Assembly (NCBI GenBank): GCA_946479125.1
Contig: CAMLET010000099.1
Span: 1 to 9,175 of the forward strand
Length of the DNA stretch: 9,175 nt
Reading direction: 5' to 3'
Source of the DNA: an uncultured Flavobacteriales bacterium
GTDB taxonomy: Bacteria; Bacteroidota; Bacteroidia; Flavobacteriales; Crocinitomicaceae
Numbering within the stretch: position 1 is the first letter of the stretch; each line of letters starts with the position of its first letter. Below, piece after piece: positions 1-5,794 of this stretch. The notes below the pieces were generated by a model, which was not told where the DNA came from, did not search any database, and saw only the letters and a list, made by a program, of their open reading frames with translations. Made by a program: the position numbers and the translations under genes.

Positions 1-530
1 CCAACCATGGAGATTTGCGCCATTCCTTCCATTTTCGCAAGATTTGGAGAGATATTATCCTTCACCAAAGAATACAATTCTGTAGGAGGAATGTCGGCGG
101 TAATTCCCACGCTCATGATAGGTGCTTCATCGAAAGAGAATTTTCCTAATGAAGGAGAAAGAACTTCTTCTGGTAAAGAAGATAGGATAGCATTTACTTT
201 TCGTTGTGCTTCCTGAAGTGCTTTATCAGGATCCATGTCGTTTTTCAACATCAATACTACCGACGAAACACCTTCCATGGAAGTGGACTGCGTGTAGTCC
301 AAACCTTCAACTCCTGAAAGCGCGTCTTCAATTTTCTTCGTCACGGAGTTTTCCACCTCCGAAGGCGATGCTCCCGGATAAACTGTTGTAACTGTGACAA
401 CAGGAATAGAGAATTTTGGCATCAACTCGTAGTTCAGCTTAGAATAGCTGAGGATTCCGAGGAAACCTAGAACGGCAAAGATCACAACGATCAGCGACGG
501 TCTTTTTATGGATAGTTCTGTAATAGACAT
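1..530 (-). CDS. RND efflux permease (AcrB/HAE1-type), N-terminal part, cut by window edge
   Basis: This is the inner-membrane proton-antiport pump of a tripartite efflux system; only 176 residues are inside the window. Family members usually have just over 1000 residues, so about one sixth is seen. Translating from the ATG at 530-528 gives a short amphipathic start (MSITELSIKRPS), then a first membrane helix at about residues 12-28. After it comes the hallmark periplasmic entry: a P..SIPVVTV segment, then YPGASPSEVE, and later VEGLDYTQSTSMEG, a porter-subdomain pattern of AcrB-like pumps. No strong Shine-Dalgarno is visible before the ATG. It follows the adaptor gene after a 72-bp gap and is probably the last or near-last gene of the gbsR-tolC-adaptor-pump operon. 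The substrate cannot be told from this part. The family call is firm; the exact subclass (HAE1 rather than heavy-metal pump) is an inference from this motif. Confidence 0.95.
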   Translation of the reverse strand, partial: MSITELSIKRPSLIVVIFAVLGFLGILSYSKLNYELMPKFSIPVVTVTTVYPGASPSEVENSVTKKIEDALSGVEGLDYTQSTSMEGVSSVVLMLKNDMDPDKALQEAQRKVNAILSSLPEEVLSPSLGKFSFDEAPIMSVGITADIPPTELYSLVKDNISPNLAKMEGMAQISMV

Positions 531-602
531 ACTTAATGTTTTTAAGAATAGAGATTTAGAATAGAAATAGAGTTTCCTCTTTTGTCTTTTCTCTTTCCTC
601 TA

Positions 603-1718
603 CTACTTGATGATTTTCACTTTTGATCCGTTCGCAATGTTCAACTGACCAGTTTGCACCACTTGCATTCCTGCTGTAAGTCCGGATACGATTTCGATCT
701 TGTCATCGTCAACTGAACCAATCTGAATTTTTACGAGTTTCGCTTCTCCGCCTTGAACCACATAAACTTTTGGATCTTTGATACTTCCTACCAAACATTT
801 GAATGGAATTGTAAGTGCTTCTTTCGTTCCTCCGAATGTGAACTTCACTTTTCCAGTCATACCAGACTTCAAAGGTGTTTTAGATGGATTTGTAAAACGA
901 ATTTCAGTATCAAATTTCTTTGAACCATCTGCTTGTGGAGAAATAGAAGCTATTTTTCCAGCAATCGTTGTGTTGGTGTATAGATCAGGAACGATGTTAA
1001 CTGCTTGACCAGATTTCACACGAACAACCTGAACATCCAACAACTTCACACTCATTTTAAGTGTTTTGATGTCAACGATATCAGCAACTTTTGTTCCCGG
1101 AGCCAAATAACTTCCTTTTTCAATGGAAAGATTAGAGATCACTCCTGAGATTGGGGCAACAACAGCTGTTAAACGTAAGCTTCTTTGCAACGTTTGAACA
1201 CGAGATTCAGAAGTACTTACGTTCATTTTCATTTCCTCTACTTGTTGCTTGTTTACGGCACCGCTATTCGCCATTTTTTCATATTTCGCCAGATCCGATT
1301 TCGCTTTTTCAAGCGTTGTTCTTGCCAAAGCCAGGTCAATTCGAATTTGTTCGTTATCCAATGTTGCAATCACTTTTCCCTGATTCACATAGTCACCGTT
1401 TTGAACATTCAATTTATTTACCCGGCCAGAAGCTTCTGAAACGAAGTTCAATTGATGATCGGGAACAAAATCTCCGCTTAATTCAAAATCCTGAGTTACC
1501 GTTTCCATTGAAGGTTCTGCAACGGTTACTGGGAAAATGGTCATCTTTTGTTCGGTAATGGCAGCATTTGCATCCATTTTTTCTTTGTTACTACCCAATT
1601 TCATTACAATAATGATGAGTACTATAACTCCAATGAGTAGTGGAAGAATGATGCGTCTGAAAACGCTTTTCTTTTTTACTGGAGTATTTTCCGGGTTGTT
1701 GTTTATGTTATTTTCCAT
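603..1718 (-). CDS. RND efflux periplasmic adaptor (HlyD/AcrA family membrane fusion protein)
   Basis: This 371-residue protein would bridge the inner-membrane RND pump and the TolC-type channel across the periplasm. A basic, Asn-rich cytoplasmic tail (residues 1-22) precedes one membrane anchor at about 23-39 (ILPLLIGVIVLIIIV). There is no lipobox, so it is anchored by the helix rather than by lipid. A split biotinyl-lipoyl-like domain follows: first half about 92-122 (SGRVNKLNVQNGDYVNQGKVIATLD), then an alpha-hairpin about 124-182 rich in K, E and Q, then the second half starting with TAVVAPISGVI at 184-194. Beta-barrel and membrane-proximal domains fill the C-terminal half. The length is normal for the family. 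It lies between the tolC-like gene (65-bp gap holding an inverted repeat) and the pump gene (72-bp gap), so all are likely co-transcribed. Confidence 0.96.
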   Translation of the reverse strand: MENNINNNPENTPVKKKSVFRRIILPLLIGVIVLIIIVMKLGSNKEKMDANAAITEQKMTIFPVTVAEPSMETVTQDFELSGDFVPDHQLNFVSEASGRVNKLNVQNGDYVNQGKVIATLDNEQIRIDLALARTTLEKAKSDLAKYEKMANSGAVNKQQVEEMKMNVSTSESRVQTLQRSLRLTAVVAPISGVISNLSIEKGSYLAPGTKVADIVDIKTLKMSVKLLDVQVVRVKSGQAVNIVPDLYTNTTIAGKIASISPQADGSKKFDTEIRFTNPSKTPLKSGMTGKVKFTFGGTKEALTIPFKCLVGSIKDPKVYVVQGGEAKLVKIQIGSVDDDKIEIVSGLTAGMQVVQTGQLNIANGSKVKIIK

Positions 1719-1738
1719 GTCTTTATCTATTTAGTATT

Positions 1739-1783
1739 AACAAGTTCATATCTCGACTACGCTCGATAACCTTAGAACTTGTT
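1739..1783. repeat. 45-bp inverted repeat (hairpin) between tolC-like and adaptor genes
   Basis: The outer arms are perfect: AACAAGTTC at 1739-1747 and GAACTTGTT at 1775-1783. Inside, TATCTCGA and TCGATA (about 1749-1767) can pair with a small bulge around the loop CTACGC. The right arm ends one base before the stop codon of the tolC-like gene (1784-1786). In the minus-strand transcript a hairpin would therefore form immediately after the stop. It is not followed by a run of U, so it is unlikely to be a simple terminator. The core CTCGACTACGCTCGA resembles short TCGACT-n-CGCTCGA words that I recall as scattered intergenic repeats in Bacteroidota; this recollection is not checked here. Possible roles are mRNA 3'-end protection, differential expression within the operon, or a dispersed repeat. 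Confidence 0.7.
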
Positions 1784-3133
1784 CTAGTTTAATGATCCTA
1801 TATTTCCTGTTGTTTTGATTAAGTCTAACTCGCTTAGTTTTACTTGTACCAATGCACGTAAGTAATTGGTTTGTGCATCACGTAAAGATGTTTCTGCATT
1901 CACAACGTCTGACATTGAGGCAATTCCACCAATGAACTGAGCTTGTGTTGTTTCGTAAACTTTTCTTGCCAATTCAATGTTACGCTGCTGACTTTCGAGC
2001 GCCGCTTTGTTTGTACTCAAAGCATTATTGGCATTGGTACGCTGCATTTTCAAACTTTCTGTCAGGTATTTTTCATCCAATTCCAATTGTTTGATCTGGA
2101 TGTTTGTTTGTTGTACACGAGAGTTTTTCGCTAAACCATCAAAAATGGGAACACTTAGGTTTAAACCGATGTATGAATTTGGAAACCAATTAGCGTCTTT
2201 ACTGAAAATGCGTAGATCGTTTTGCTGTACCTGAATCGCAGAGTGAAAACTCATGGAAAGAGTAGGTATGTAGCCCGATTTGATTTGTTTCAGATTCCAG
2301 TTGTAAAGATCACGCTGTGCCTGAATCAACAAGATATCTGTTGTGTTCAACGCTTCCGGATCAACAATCAATGAAGATTTTTCGTTTCCGTTGAAAACAG
2401 GAAGTTTAATATTGTCTTCTAGCGGCATTCCCATATAATATTTCAACAACATCAATTGTTTTTCATAATTCGTAGTGCTATTCGCCAATTCAGTTTGAAG
2501 GTTAGTGAAATTCACCGTTAGTCTATCAATATCCAATTGCTTGGCAAAGTCATTTTCAAACTGAATTTGAGTAAGCTTTAACAAACTATCCACTTGCGTT
2601 AAATTGGATTCAACCAATGTTTTCTGGGTTAAAGTAACCTGAGCAGCATAATAGGCGCTCGCTATATCATAAATCAGTTGTTCCTCAGTCTTTTTTGCGT
2701 TGATCTCCGAAACTTTAGAGCTCTGTTCAGTAATCTTCATTGCATAGATCAACGATTGATTGTACAGCACCTGAGTTGCGTCAACTCCTGCAACAACATT
2801 GTATTTGGTACCGAATTGAACAGCAACCTGAGTTCCTGGCTGGCCAATGATCTCTCCCGGAAGTATCGAGGTTTGCAACTGAAGATTATCAATCACTTGT
2901 GCTGAACCCGAAACTTGCGGAAGGTAGTTTGATCTTGTTTCCGTTTTCATTTCATTGGTTCGCTCAATCTCCAATCTCGACTTCAAAACACCTGAATTGT
3001 TCGTTAATCCGTACTGAATACATTGCTGCAATGTCATTTCTCCGGATTGTGCCTGGGCTAAGCTCATACTTCCACCTACAAAGGCGAGGAGCATCAGTAA
3101 GCGCAGACGATAGTTTTGTTTTCTCCCCTTCAT
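1784..3133 (-). CDS. TolC-family outer-membrane efflux channel
   Basis: This 449-residue protein is the outer-membrane exit duct of the tripartite pump encoded downstream. It starts with a Sec signal peptide: basic residues up to R11, hydrophobic core 12-25, likely cleavage after A28 (AQA|Q). The mature start, MTLQQCIQYGLTNN, is the usual opening of outer-membrane efflux proteins. Long stretches of heptad-rich helix recur in two similar halves, including a SEINAKKTEEQLIYDIASAY segment and, near the C-terminus, an ELARKVYE-like helix followed by QFIGGIASMSDVVNAETSLRDAQTNYLRA, a classic TolC pattern. The length is typical. The start codon is only 5 bp after the regulator's stop, and the sequence TAGGAAGT there joins the stop codon to an AGGA Shine-Dalgarno-like site, so translation is probably coupled to gbsR. 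Confidence 0.96.
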   Translation of the reverse strand: MKGRKQNYRLRLLMLLAFVGGSMSLAQAQSGEMTLQQCIQYGLTNNSGVLKSRLEIERTNEMKTETRSNYLPQVSGSAQVIDNLQLQTSILPGEIIGQPGTQVAVQFGTKYNVVAGVDATQVLYNQSLIYAMKITEQSSKVSEINAKKTEEQLIYDIASAYYAAQVTLTQKTLVESNLTQVDSLLKLTQIQFENDFAKQLDIDRLTVNFTNLQTELANSTTNYEKQLMLLKYYMGMPLEDNIKLPVFNGNEKSSLIVDPEALNTTDILLIQAQRDLYNWNLKQIKSGYIPTLSMSFHSAIQVQQNDLRIFSKDANWFPNSYIGLNLSVPIFDGLAKNSRVQQTNIQIKQLELDEKYLTESLKMQRTNANNALSTNKAALESQQRNIELARKVYETTQAQFIGGIASMSDVVNAETSLRDAQTNYLRALVQVKLSELDLIKTTGNIGSLN

Positions 3134-3138
3134 ACTTC

Positions 3139-3624
3139 CTATTTTATGTTGTTCTGTTTATTGCGATTACTCCAATCTGAGTAAAGTCGCGGAAATTCAA
3201 TACTTAAGTATTCAATAAATTCTATGAAACCCATCATTTGTTGATTAAACTCTGGTGTTTCTGGTGTTCGCTGTGCAAGAGCTTCTTTCATGATTTTTAT
3301 CACATCGAAGAACTTTTGAAAATTCTCTGTGAAAGATTCTTCCCATTGCACAATATTGCTCATGAAATAACGCTTGCGGTCGCCGGGACGTGTTTTGTAA
3401 ACTACACGTTGCGTAAGCTGAAGCGTATTCAAAGCGGTACTTGTTGCGCTTTTACTGATTCCGAGCAATTCGCGAATTTGATCGAACGTCAGTTCTGGCT
3501 GGTCACAAACAATAAGTAATGACATTATTCGACCTTCCATTGGCGGAACTCCATGTTGTTCATAGAAAACCCCCATTCGTTCGATTAATTCCCTTTGTGC
3601 ATCTGTTAATTGAATTGTAGACAT
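3139..3624 (-). CDS. GbsR/MarR-family winged-helix repressor of the efflux operon
   Basis: This 161-residue DNA-binding protein opens the efflux operon. The N-terminal helix ends in HGVPPMEGRIMSLL (about residues 24-37), the typical GbsR signature of a G-P-x-x-GR pattern. A winged helix-turn-helix follows: LTFDQIRELLGISKSATSTALNTL at about 45-68, then the wing about 72-88 (RVVYKTRPGDRKRYF). The C-terminal half is helical and likely dimerises. I chose the ATG at 3624-3622 because the frame upstream only offers a TTG at 3783 and would add 53 residues without family resemblance that run through a promoter and operator-like dyads. It probably represses its own operon in response to a pump substrate; that role is inferred from gene order and the dyads at 3695-3729. 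Confidence 0.93.
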   Translation of the reverse strand: MSTIQLTDAQRELIERMGVFYEQHGVPPMEGRIMSLLIVCDQPELTFDQIRELLGISKSATSTALNTLQLTQRVVYKTRPGDRKRYFMSNIVQWEESFTENFQKFFDVIKIMKEALAQRTPETPEFNQQMMGFIEFIEYLSIEFPRLYSDWSNRNKQNNIK

Positions 3625-3677
3625 CGTTTGTTTTTTTTCTTTAGCGATTCGAAAAATCACTTGTGAATTTGTTCGCA

Positions 3678-3708
3678 CAAAGTTACATGGTTTTATTAGT
3701 TCTGAAAA
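3678..3708 (-). promoter_or_regulatory. Predicted promoter of the gbsR-tolC-adaptor-pump operon
   Basis: On the minus strand TAACTTTG (3685-3678) matches the Bacteroidota -7 consensus TAnnTTTG exactly. TTTTC at 3708-3704 lies 18 bp upstream and is an imperfect -33 element. A start a few bases below the -7 box would leave a leader of about 45 nt before the gbsR ATG. The supposed -33 site falls inside the inverted GTTCT repeats, so a bound repressor would block it. Confidence 0.55.
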
Positions 3709-3729
3709 TACAGAACCAAAAGAACTAAT
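3695..3729. promoter_or_regulatory. Operator-like nested inverted repeats upstream of gbsR
   Basis: Two dyads share half-sites. The outer one has 9-bp perfect arms, ATTAGTTCT at 3695-3703 and AGAACTAAT at 3721-3729, separated by 17 bp. The inner one is GTTCTG (3699-3704), 6 bp, CAGAAC (3711-3716). There are thus three GTTCT/AGAAC half-sites in 35 bp, just upstream of a perfect -7 element and overlapping the likely -33 element. This layout suits a dimeric MarR/GbsR repressor controlling its own operon. The binding protein is inferred, not shown. Confidence 0.55.
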
Positions 3730-3792
3730 GTTTTTAACAATTGTTTGCGATTCAAAAGTAGAACCACTAGTTTGTAGCGACAATAAAAAATC

Positions 3793-3821
3793 GGTGAGTG
3801 GTAGTAGTAATTAGGTGAGTG
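3793..3821. repeat. Pair of GGTGAGTG direct repeats, 21 bp apart
   Basis: GGTGAGTG occurs at 3793-3800 and again at 3814-3821; the start-to-start distance is 21 bp, two helical turns. It lies between the gbsR promoter region and the REP-like array. A short direct repeat at this spacing may be a protein-binding site on one face of the helix, or a remnant of local duplication. Nothing else supports a function. Confidence 0.35.
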
Positions 3822-3830
3822 TTTTCCGAA

Positions 3831-4000
3831 GTAGGGGCGAATCATCATTCGCCCATTACTGAGGAGTATTAGTAGAAACCAAACGAATCATCATTCGCCC
3901 ATTACTGAGGAATTTTAGTAGAAACCAAACGAATCATCATTCGCCCGGTACTGGATAAACGTAAATGTAAGGCAGCCAAAGAATCATCATTCTCCCTGGC
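3831..4000 (+). repeat. Tandem array of REP-like palindromes, 46-bp unit
   Basis: The word gaatcatcattc occurs four times, starting at 3839, 3885, 3931 and 3981. The first two units (3838-3883 and 3884-3929) are each exactly 46 bp and differ at only two positions. The third unit is stretched to 51 bp and diverged, and the fourth is partial. Each core is a hairpin with loop CATC. The first has 8-bp arms (GGGCGAAT/ATTCGCCC) directly preceded by GTAG, the layout of REP elements mobilised by TnpA-REP (RAYT) transposases. Copies 2 and 3 keep CGAAT/ATTCG, with GTAG eight bases before. Copy 4 is AGAAT/ATTCT, so the outer pair changed from C-G to A-T on both sides, and it is flanked by GCCA/TGGC. The array lies between the stop of the PepSY-like gene at 4010 and the gbsR control region. 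No transposase is in the window. Confidence 0.75.
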
Positions 4001-4009
4001 ATCAAGAGG

Positions 4010-4456
4010 TTAATTCAATTGGTCGAGTAATATTCCATTGCTATCAAAAATGAAATCTTTGTCGTTGACTTCAGCTTCGTAATTGATATTACCGTTGTTG
4101 AGTACAATTTTTGACGCTTCTGCTATTTTGTAGCCTCTATAATTGGTGTCGAAATAAGTAAGAATAGCTTCTGGTAACGTACTCGAATCCATTTCGATCT
4201 CTGTTTCCAGTACCTCACCATTTGCATTTATCACCATAGATGTTTCCGTTACATCATGAGCAAATACTGCTTCATAGTTTTTACCTTCTTTCTCCCATTT
4301 TACATTCGTTTCCTGGGGGAAATGTTGTTTGAACGCATTTTGAACATTTTCCGGGACTTTGAAGTTGTTCTCGGATGTTTCCTTATTCTTCGTTGGTTTT
4401 GATGAACATGCAGCAAGTGCAACTGTAAGAATGCTAGTAGCGATAACGATTCTCAT
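4010..4456 (-). CDS. PepSY-like periplasmic lipoprotein (paralogue 1)
   Basis: This is a 148-residue small lipoprotein. The signal peptide ends in the lipobox LAAC, with the lipidated cysteine at residue 17, then a polar KPTKNKETSENN linker. The rest matches the PepSY-like (beta-lactamase-inhibitor-like, DUF2874-type) fold in two similar halves. The first has VPENVQNAFKQHFP, then VKWEKEGKNYEAVF and INANGEVLETE. The second has LPEAILTYFDTNY, then INYEAEV and FIFDSNGILL. It is strongly similar along its whole length to the product of 8218-8661, sharing WEKEG.NYEA, EMDSS.LP.AILTY and the C-terminal INYEAEV. Such proteins often accompany two-component systems and outer-membrane receptors in Bacteroidota; the biochemical role is unknown. 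It lies behind its own promoter and after the terminator of the preceding lipoprotein gene, so it is probably a single-gene transcript. Confidence 0.9.
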   Translation of the reverse strand: MRIVIATSILTVALAACSSKPTKNKETSENNFKVPENVQNAFKQHFPQETNVKWEKEGKNYEAVFAHDVTETSMVINANGEVLETEIEMDSSTLPEAILTYFDTNYRGYKIAEASKIVLNNGNINYEAEVNDKDFIFDSNGILLDQLN

Positions 4457-4482
4457 AGGGTATAATAGTTTGTAAAGCGCTA

Positions 4483-4513
4483 TAAATATACGTTAATAAA
4501 GAAAATATGCAAA
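4483..4513 (-). promoter_or_regulatory. Predicted promoter of PepSY-like paralogue 1
   Basis: On the minus strand TTTG (4513-4510), exactly 19 bp, then TATATTTA (4490-4483) matches the Bacteroidota pattern TTTG-N19-TAnnTTTG at all defined positions except the last. The predicted start would be about 20 nt upstream of the ATG at 4456. It lies directly downstream of the terminator at 4560-4599, which fits a separate transcription unit. Confidence 0.6.
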
Positions 4514-4559
4514 GACAAGTTACATCTGATTTCCACATCTTTCAATGATCAGAAAAACT

Positions 4560-4599
4560 AAAAAAAAAGCGGCTGCTCTCATAAAGAACAACCGCTTTT
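4560..4599 (-). terminator. Rho-independent terminator of the 4630-5619 lipoprotein gene
   Basis: In the minus-strand RNA the segment 4599-4565 folds into a 15-bp stem (AAAAGCGGUUGUUCU with AGAGCAGCCGCUUUU, two G-U pairs) around a 5-nt loop. It runs into nine U (4568-4560). The hairpin begins 30 nt after the stop codon. On the plus strand the two G-U pairs become C-A mismatches and the U-run shortens to four, so it is built to stop minus-strand transcription. Confidence 0.92.
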
Positions 4600-4629
4600 C
4601 AACAAACTATAAACTAACAGTAAATATGC

Positions 4630-5619
4630 TTATGGTAAAGCATTGATCAAGGCAGCCAGGGAGGCTTGGGAAATCGGTGTGAAGCTGTTTATATATTCAA
4701 TATGTCCGTTGGTGATTGTTGCTGCCTGAATGGCATAATTCAATTGACCATCGATCATTGTTACAGCAATAAAGTGTACTTCCAGTCCAATTGGAATTAA
4801 ACCGTAATGTTCAGAGAAGTAGCCATCGTTCGTATACGTGTCAAGTGAAGCCAATGCTCCCGGTTCACCATCATAGCTTAAATAAACTTCACAATTGGTA
4901 TTGTCATAACCAGTTGGCAGTTTTGCCTTAAGAACAGTTTTTGGACGTGGATCACTGTAAAAGCGGTCAACGTTTGTCCAACCCCATTGTCCTTCCAGAA
5001 TATTGTAGCTTCCACCGAAAGTACCTCCGCCACCATTTGCAGAATCCTGAACAACAGGCAGAGAATCCTGTACCAAGTCCCAGGCTAAATTCCCTGTCGC
5101 CGGATCAATTATTCCATCGAATAATGACATTCCATTGCTTTGTCCATTGATATTATCTGCCGGAACCATTACAAAAACACCGTTATTGGCATTTACAGGA
5201 TTTCCATTCTGAGTGATCTTCAGGTAATATTCTCCTTTAGAAACCAATGTTCCCATATCGCCATTCGGGAGAATTCCCATTGTTGGTTTATTCAGTAAAA
5301 CCATTGTTGCGCGGTCATATACTTCAACCAATTCGATGTCAACGTTTCCTATAATCGGATTTCCTGAGCCATCCTGCAGATATCCTGAATAAATGTAAAC
5401 TTGTGTTCCGTGTGTTCCGGTAATCCAACCACCAGTTGTAGCATTTACGGTAAAATGTTGTGTGTTGTTATTCAGATTGTCGCCAAAGAAAGAAGTTAAT
5501 TGTGCACCGTTTGGTGTAGAGCCAGTAGTTTCAGGATTTTTATCCTTTTTACATGCCGTTGCTAATAAGCAAATTCCAGCTGCAATAGCTATTAAAGCAC
5601 TGCTTTTTCTTGTTTTCAT
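4630..5619 (-). CDS. Surface or periplasmic lipoprotein of unknown function
   Basis: This 329-residue protein starts with a lipoprotein signal: MKTRK, a hydrophobic stretch 8-19, then LATAC with the lipidated cysteine at residue 23. The following KKDKNPETTGSTPNG linker is typical of lipoproteins. The mature part looks like a beta-rich extracytoplasmic fold. Residues about 68-145 (GTQVYIYSGYLQDGSGNPIIGNVDIELVEVYDRATM, then PTMG, and a LVSKGEYYLKITQNGNPV end) resemble an Ig-like module I recall from secreted Bacteroidota proteins. A Gly-rich GGGGTFGG stretch separates it from the C-terminal part. No catalytic motif is recognised. It starts 175 bp after the TonB-receptor-like gene, with a 14-bp palindrome between them, and ends in a strong terminator. 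It could belong to the upstream operon or have its own promoter. I do not assign a function. Confidence 0.85.
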   Translation of the reverse strand: MKTRKSSALIAIAAGICLLATACKKDKNPETTGSTPNGAQLTSFFGDNLNNNTQHFTVNATTGGWITGTHGTQVYIYSGYLQDGSGNPIIGNVDIELVEVYDRATMVLLNKPTMGILPNGDMGTLVSKGEYYLKITQNGNPVNANNGVFVMVPADNINGQSNGMSLFDGIIDPATGNLAWDLVQDSLPVVQDSANGGGGTFGGSYNILEGQWGWTNVDRFYSDPRPKTVLKAKLPTGYDNTNCEVYLSYDGEPGALASLDTYTNDGYFSEHYGLIPIGLEVHFIAVTMIDGQLNYAIQAATITNGHIEYINSFTPISQASLAALINALP

Positions 5620-5670
5620 AACACTTGAATTTCGTTAATTACTAATGTCAAGTAGTTTAGTTGCCTGAGT

Positions 5671-5684
5671 TTTGGATATCCAAA
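5671..5684. promoter_or_regulatory. 14-bp perfect palindrome upstream of the 4630-5619 lipoprotein gene
   Basis: TTTGGAT-ATCCAAA is perfectly self-complementary and sits about 50-65 bp before the ATG at 5619. It overlaps the -7-like sequence CATATTTG (5688-5681). This is a plausible binding site for a dimeric regulator, but no regulator can be named. Confidence 0.4.
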
Positions 5685-5711
5685 TATGAAGAACGTATGT
5701 GGGTTGGAAAA
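5681..5711 (-). promoter_or_regulatory. Weak promoter candidate for the 4630-5619 lipoprotein gene
   Basis: On the minus strand CATATTTG (5688-5681) matches the TAnnTTTG -7 element with one change, and TTTTC lies 18 bp upstream (5711-5707), as in the gbsR promoter. Both boxes are imperfect, and read-through from the receptor gene is also possible because no terminator is seen after 5795. Confidence 0.3.
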
Positions 5712-5794
5712 GGTTAGTAACAAATTCAAAAAGCAAAAGTCAAAAATGAAAACCAGAATGTGTCTTTTGTCTAAAGTCTATCTTCTTCAATCTT

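Noticed and set aside
1151..1558. Plus-strand open frame of 135 codons, and other plus-strand frames throughout
   Set aside because: They lie antisense inside clearly coding minus-strand genes, have no family resemblance and no promoter or ribosome site.
1739..1783. Rho-independent terminator between tolC-like and adaptor genes
   Set aside because: The hairpin has no U-tract after it on the minus strand, and the downstream adaptor gene belongs functionally to the same operon.
3625..3783. N-terminal extension of the gbsR gene from a TTG at 3783
   Set aside because: The extra 53 residues do not resemble the family and run through an exact -7 element and operator-like dyads; the ATG at 3624 gives the normal start.
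3838..3997. Possible CRISPR array because of regularly spaced repeats
   Set aside because: The 46-bp units are alike along their full length (first two differ at two bases), so there are no unique spacers, and no cas gene is nearby.
5755..5794. Terminator after the receptor gene
   Set aside because: The sequence is AGAC-rich but forms no convincing stem followed by U-run, so I do not call a terminator.
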